Source: Armatimonadota bacterium (GTDB taxonomy: Bacteria; Actinomycetota; Acidimicrobiia; Spongiisociales; UBA5794). Taken from it: a DNA stretch of 6,433 bases. Location of the stretch: assembly GCA_008501565.1 (NCBI GenBank), contig QQUL01000325.1:1-6433 (forward strand), written 5' to 3'. Below, in pieces: positions 5,388 to 6,433 of this stretch. A program made the position numbers and the translations under genes. The notes under the pieces were generated by a model. That model saw only the letters and a list, made by a program, of their open reading frames with translations, was not told where the DNA came from and did not search any database. Position 1 is the stretch's first letter; each line of letters starts with the position of its first letter.

Positions 5388-5436
5388 CCCCGGCGATCGA
5401 CGCTGGACGTCGCGGCATCCAGCTTGAGAAGAGGGA

Positions 5437-6433
5437 TCAGGCGGTGGCGGGTGCCGTGGACGGCCGGGCTTCGGCCCATGCCCACGGCATCAGGCTCGCG
5501 ATCTCCGACGCGGGGGTGGTCGAGATCCTCCCCAGGAGATCCTCGATGTAGGTCTCCGGGTCGACACCGGCCTGCTTGCACGACAGCACCAGCGAGTACA
5601 GCCGGCAGGCGACGTCTCCGCCCCGCTGGCTGCCGAAGACCAGCCAGTTCTTCCGGCCCACGGCAAGGTGGCGTAGATCGCGCTCGGTGTCATTGTTGTG
5701 GATCGGCACGCGCGGGTCATCCAGGAAGACCGAGAGCGGTCTCTTCTGCCGGGACAGGTATTTCAGCGCCTTGCCGAGCAGGCTCTTCGGCAGGGTGGAT
5801 CGCTTCTCCAGAAGTTCATCGACCATCTCGTAGATTCGCTCGATGACCCGGACGCACCTCTTCGCGCGAATCTCCTGCCGCAAAGCCAGGTGTGCCGCCT
5901 GATCCATGCCGAGACGCCCTACCCGGCGATCGATGGCACGCTCCAGCCAGAAGAGACGCTGCACGGGACGCATCACATCCACGGCATCCCGGATGCCCTG
6001 GTCGAGCGCCTTCTTCACCTTGCGACGTGCATGTGCCCAGCAGCCCGCCCGGACGATGCCGTTCCTGCGGGTCACTTCATCGAAGCCCGAATACCCGTCC
6101 GTGATCAGCGTTCCAGACCAGTCTTCCAGGAATCGAATCGGTCCGTCGCGGCCACGGCTGGTCTTGAATTCCAGCAACACCTTCGGGGTCTCGATCGCCC
6201 GCAGGCTGCGCCACTCCCAGGCGTACCCCGTCAGCGTGCCCTTGCCGCCCTCCTGGCGCATGGTCACCGGGGTCTCGTCCGAGTGGAGCACCTCCTCCTG
6301 GAGCAGCTCCCGCTTCATCTGCCGGAGGACCGGCCGGGCCACCAGCTCGTCCACGCGCTTCAGCATGTCCCACATCACCTGCTTCGGCAGGGGATGTCCG
6401 TAGCGCTTGAAGAGCCCCTCCAGCCGGTGGAGA
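5437..6433 (-). CDS. tnpC: IS66-family transposase (TnpC-type), N-terminus outside window
   Basis: The frame stays open to the window edge, giving 331 codons of the C-terminal part: LHRLEGLFKRYGHPLPKQ precedes VMWDMLKRVDELVARPV. The retroviral-integrase-like catalytic core shows the expected triad: D in LHSDETPVT (codon 6277-6279), D in LITDGYSGF (6097-6099) and E in NNDTERDLRHLAVGRKNW (5683-5685). CWAHARRK, FGSQRGG and the terminal ASLMPWAWA region are further IS66 hallmarks. Family members are about 500 residues, so roughly 170 N-terminal residues (zinc-binding and leucine-zipper regions) are beyond the edge. The visible part shows no frameshift or missing catalytic residue. The internal GTG at 6376-6378 is not a start, because the family resemblance continues upstream. 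The protein catalyses cut/join steps at the element's ends. Confidence 0.93.
   Translation of the reverse strand, partial: LHRLEGLFKRYGHPLPKQVMWDMLKRVDELVARPVLRQMKRELLQEEVLHSDETPVTMRQEGGKGTLTGYAWEWRSLRAIETPKVLLEFKTSRGRDGPIRFLEDWSGTLITDGYSGFDEVTRRNGIVRAGCWAHARRKVKKALDQGIRDAVDVMRPVQRLFWLERAIDRRVGRLGMDQAAHLALRQEIRAKRCVRVIERIYEMVDELLEKRSTLPKSLLGKALKYLSRQKRPLSVFLDDPRVPIHNNDTERDLRHLAVGRKNWLVFGSQRGGDVACRLYSLVLSCKQAGVDPETYIEDLLGRISTTPASEIASLMPWAWAEARPSTAPATA

Larger units (their letters stand above)
5367..6433 (-). mobile_element. IS66-family insertion sequence, partial (3' end of the transposase and one terminus)
   Basis: The element is defined on the left by a candidate terminal repeat at 5367 and continues beyond the right window edge. 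It contains the 3' end of the IS66 tnpC-type transposase in minus orientation. The stop-to-terminus distance of about 70 bp is normal for the family. The accessory genes tnpA and tnpB, if present, would lie beyond 6433. Confidence 0.75.

Noticed and set aside
4813..5418. Minus-strand open frame of 201 codons
   Set aside because: An out-of-frame shadow of the lysine-rich histone-like gene (Q/E/G/R-rich low complexity).
6077..6373. Second minus-strand frame within the IS
   Set aside because: A frame shadow of the IS66 transposase, with A/G/R/P-rich low complexity. It does not correspond to tnpA or tnpB.

Overview
This 6.4-kb window is bacterial DNA, moderately GC-rich, and holds eight recognisable genes: three clustered on the minus strand at the left, three on the plus strand in the middle, and two on the minus strand at the right. 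The lineage cannot be proven from the window. A long secreted parallel beta-helix protein with an IPT/TIG domain and an extra C-terminal beta domain, together with a lysine-rich histone-H1-like protein carrying AT-hooks, would fit Planctomycetota or a similar large-genome environmental phylum. This is an inference from protein style.

Left block (1-1622, minus strand). Reading rightmost gene first, there is a modification-dependent endonuclease candidate (SRA-like domain plus C-terminal HNH nuclease, 936-1622). After 64 bp comes a zinc-ribbon, single-span membrane protein with an FxLYD-like extracytoplasmic domain (317-871). Last is the first 57 codons of a short helix-turn-helix-like protein of the 'LYxLVWSEPM' type, cut by the window edge (1-172). 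The first two could be one transcription unit. The endonuclease is the only clear defence gene; I see no complete defence operon.

Middle block (1889-4759, plus strand). A 585-residue secreted beta-helix protein is followed by a small lipoprotein and a small polytopic membrane protein. The two intergenic gaps after the beta-helix gene each hold a copy of the same 22-bp sequence (one mismatch, same orientation), each copy upstream of a small envelope-protein gene. The coil-encoding part of the beta-helix gene uses visibly more A/T-ending codons than its two ends, suggesting a mosaic gene.

Right block (4878-6433, minus strand). The window ends inside an IS66-family insertion sequence. The C-terminal 331 codons of its DDE transposase are present, with DDE residues and the usual C-terminal region. 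A candidate terminal inverted repeat at 5367-5381 lies exactly where the reading frame of the histone-H1-like gene changes character. The simplest reading is that the IS landed in the 5' part of that gene and its end now supplies an ATG and the first seven codons of a fused reading frame. This junction is the most interesting structure in the window. I found no CRISPR array, tRNA or rRNA and no convincing rho-independent terminator.
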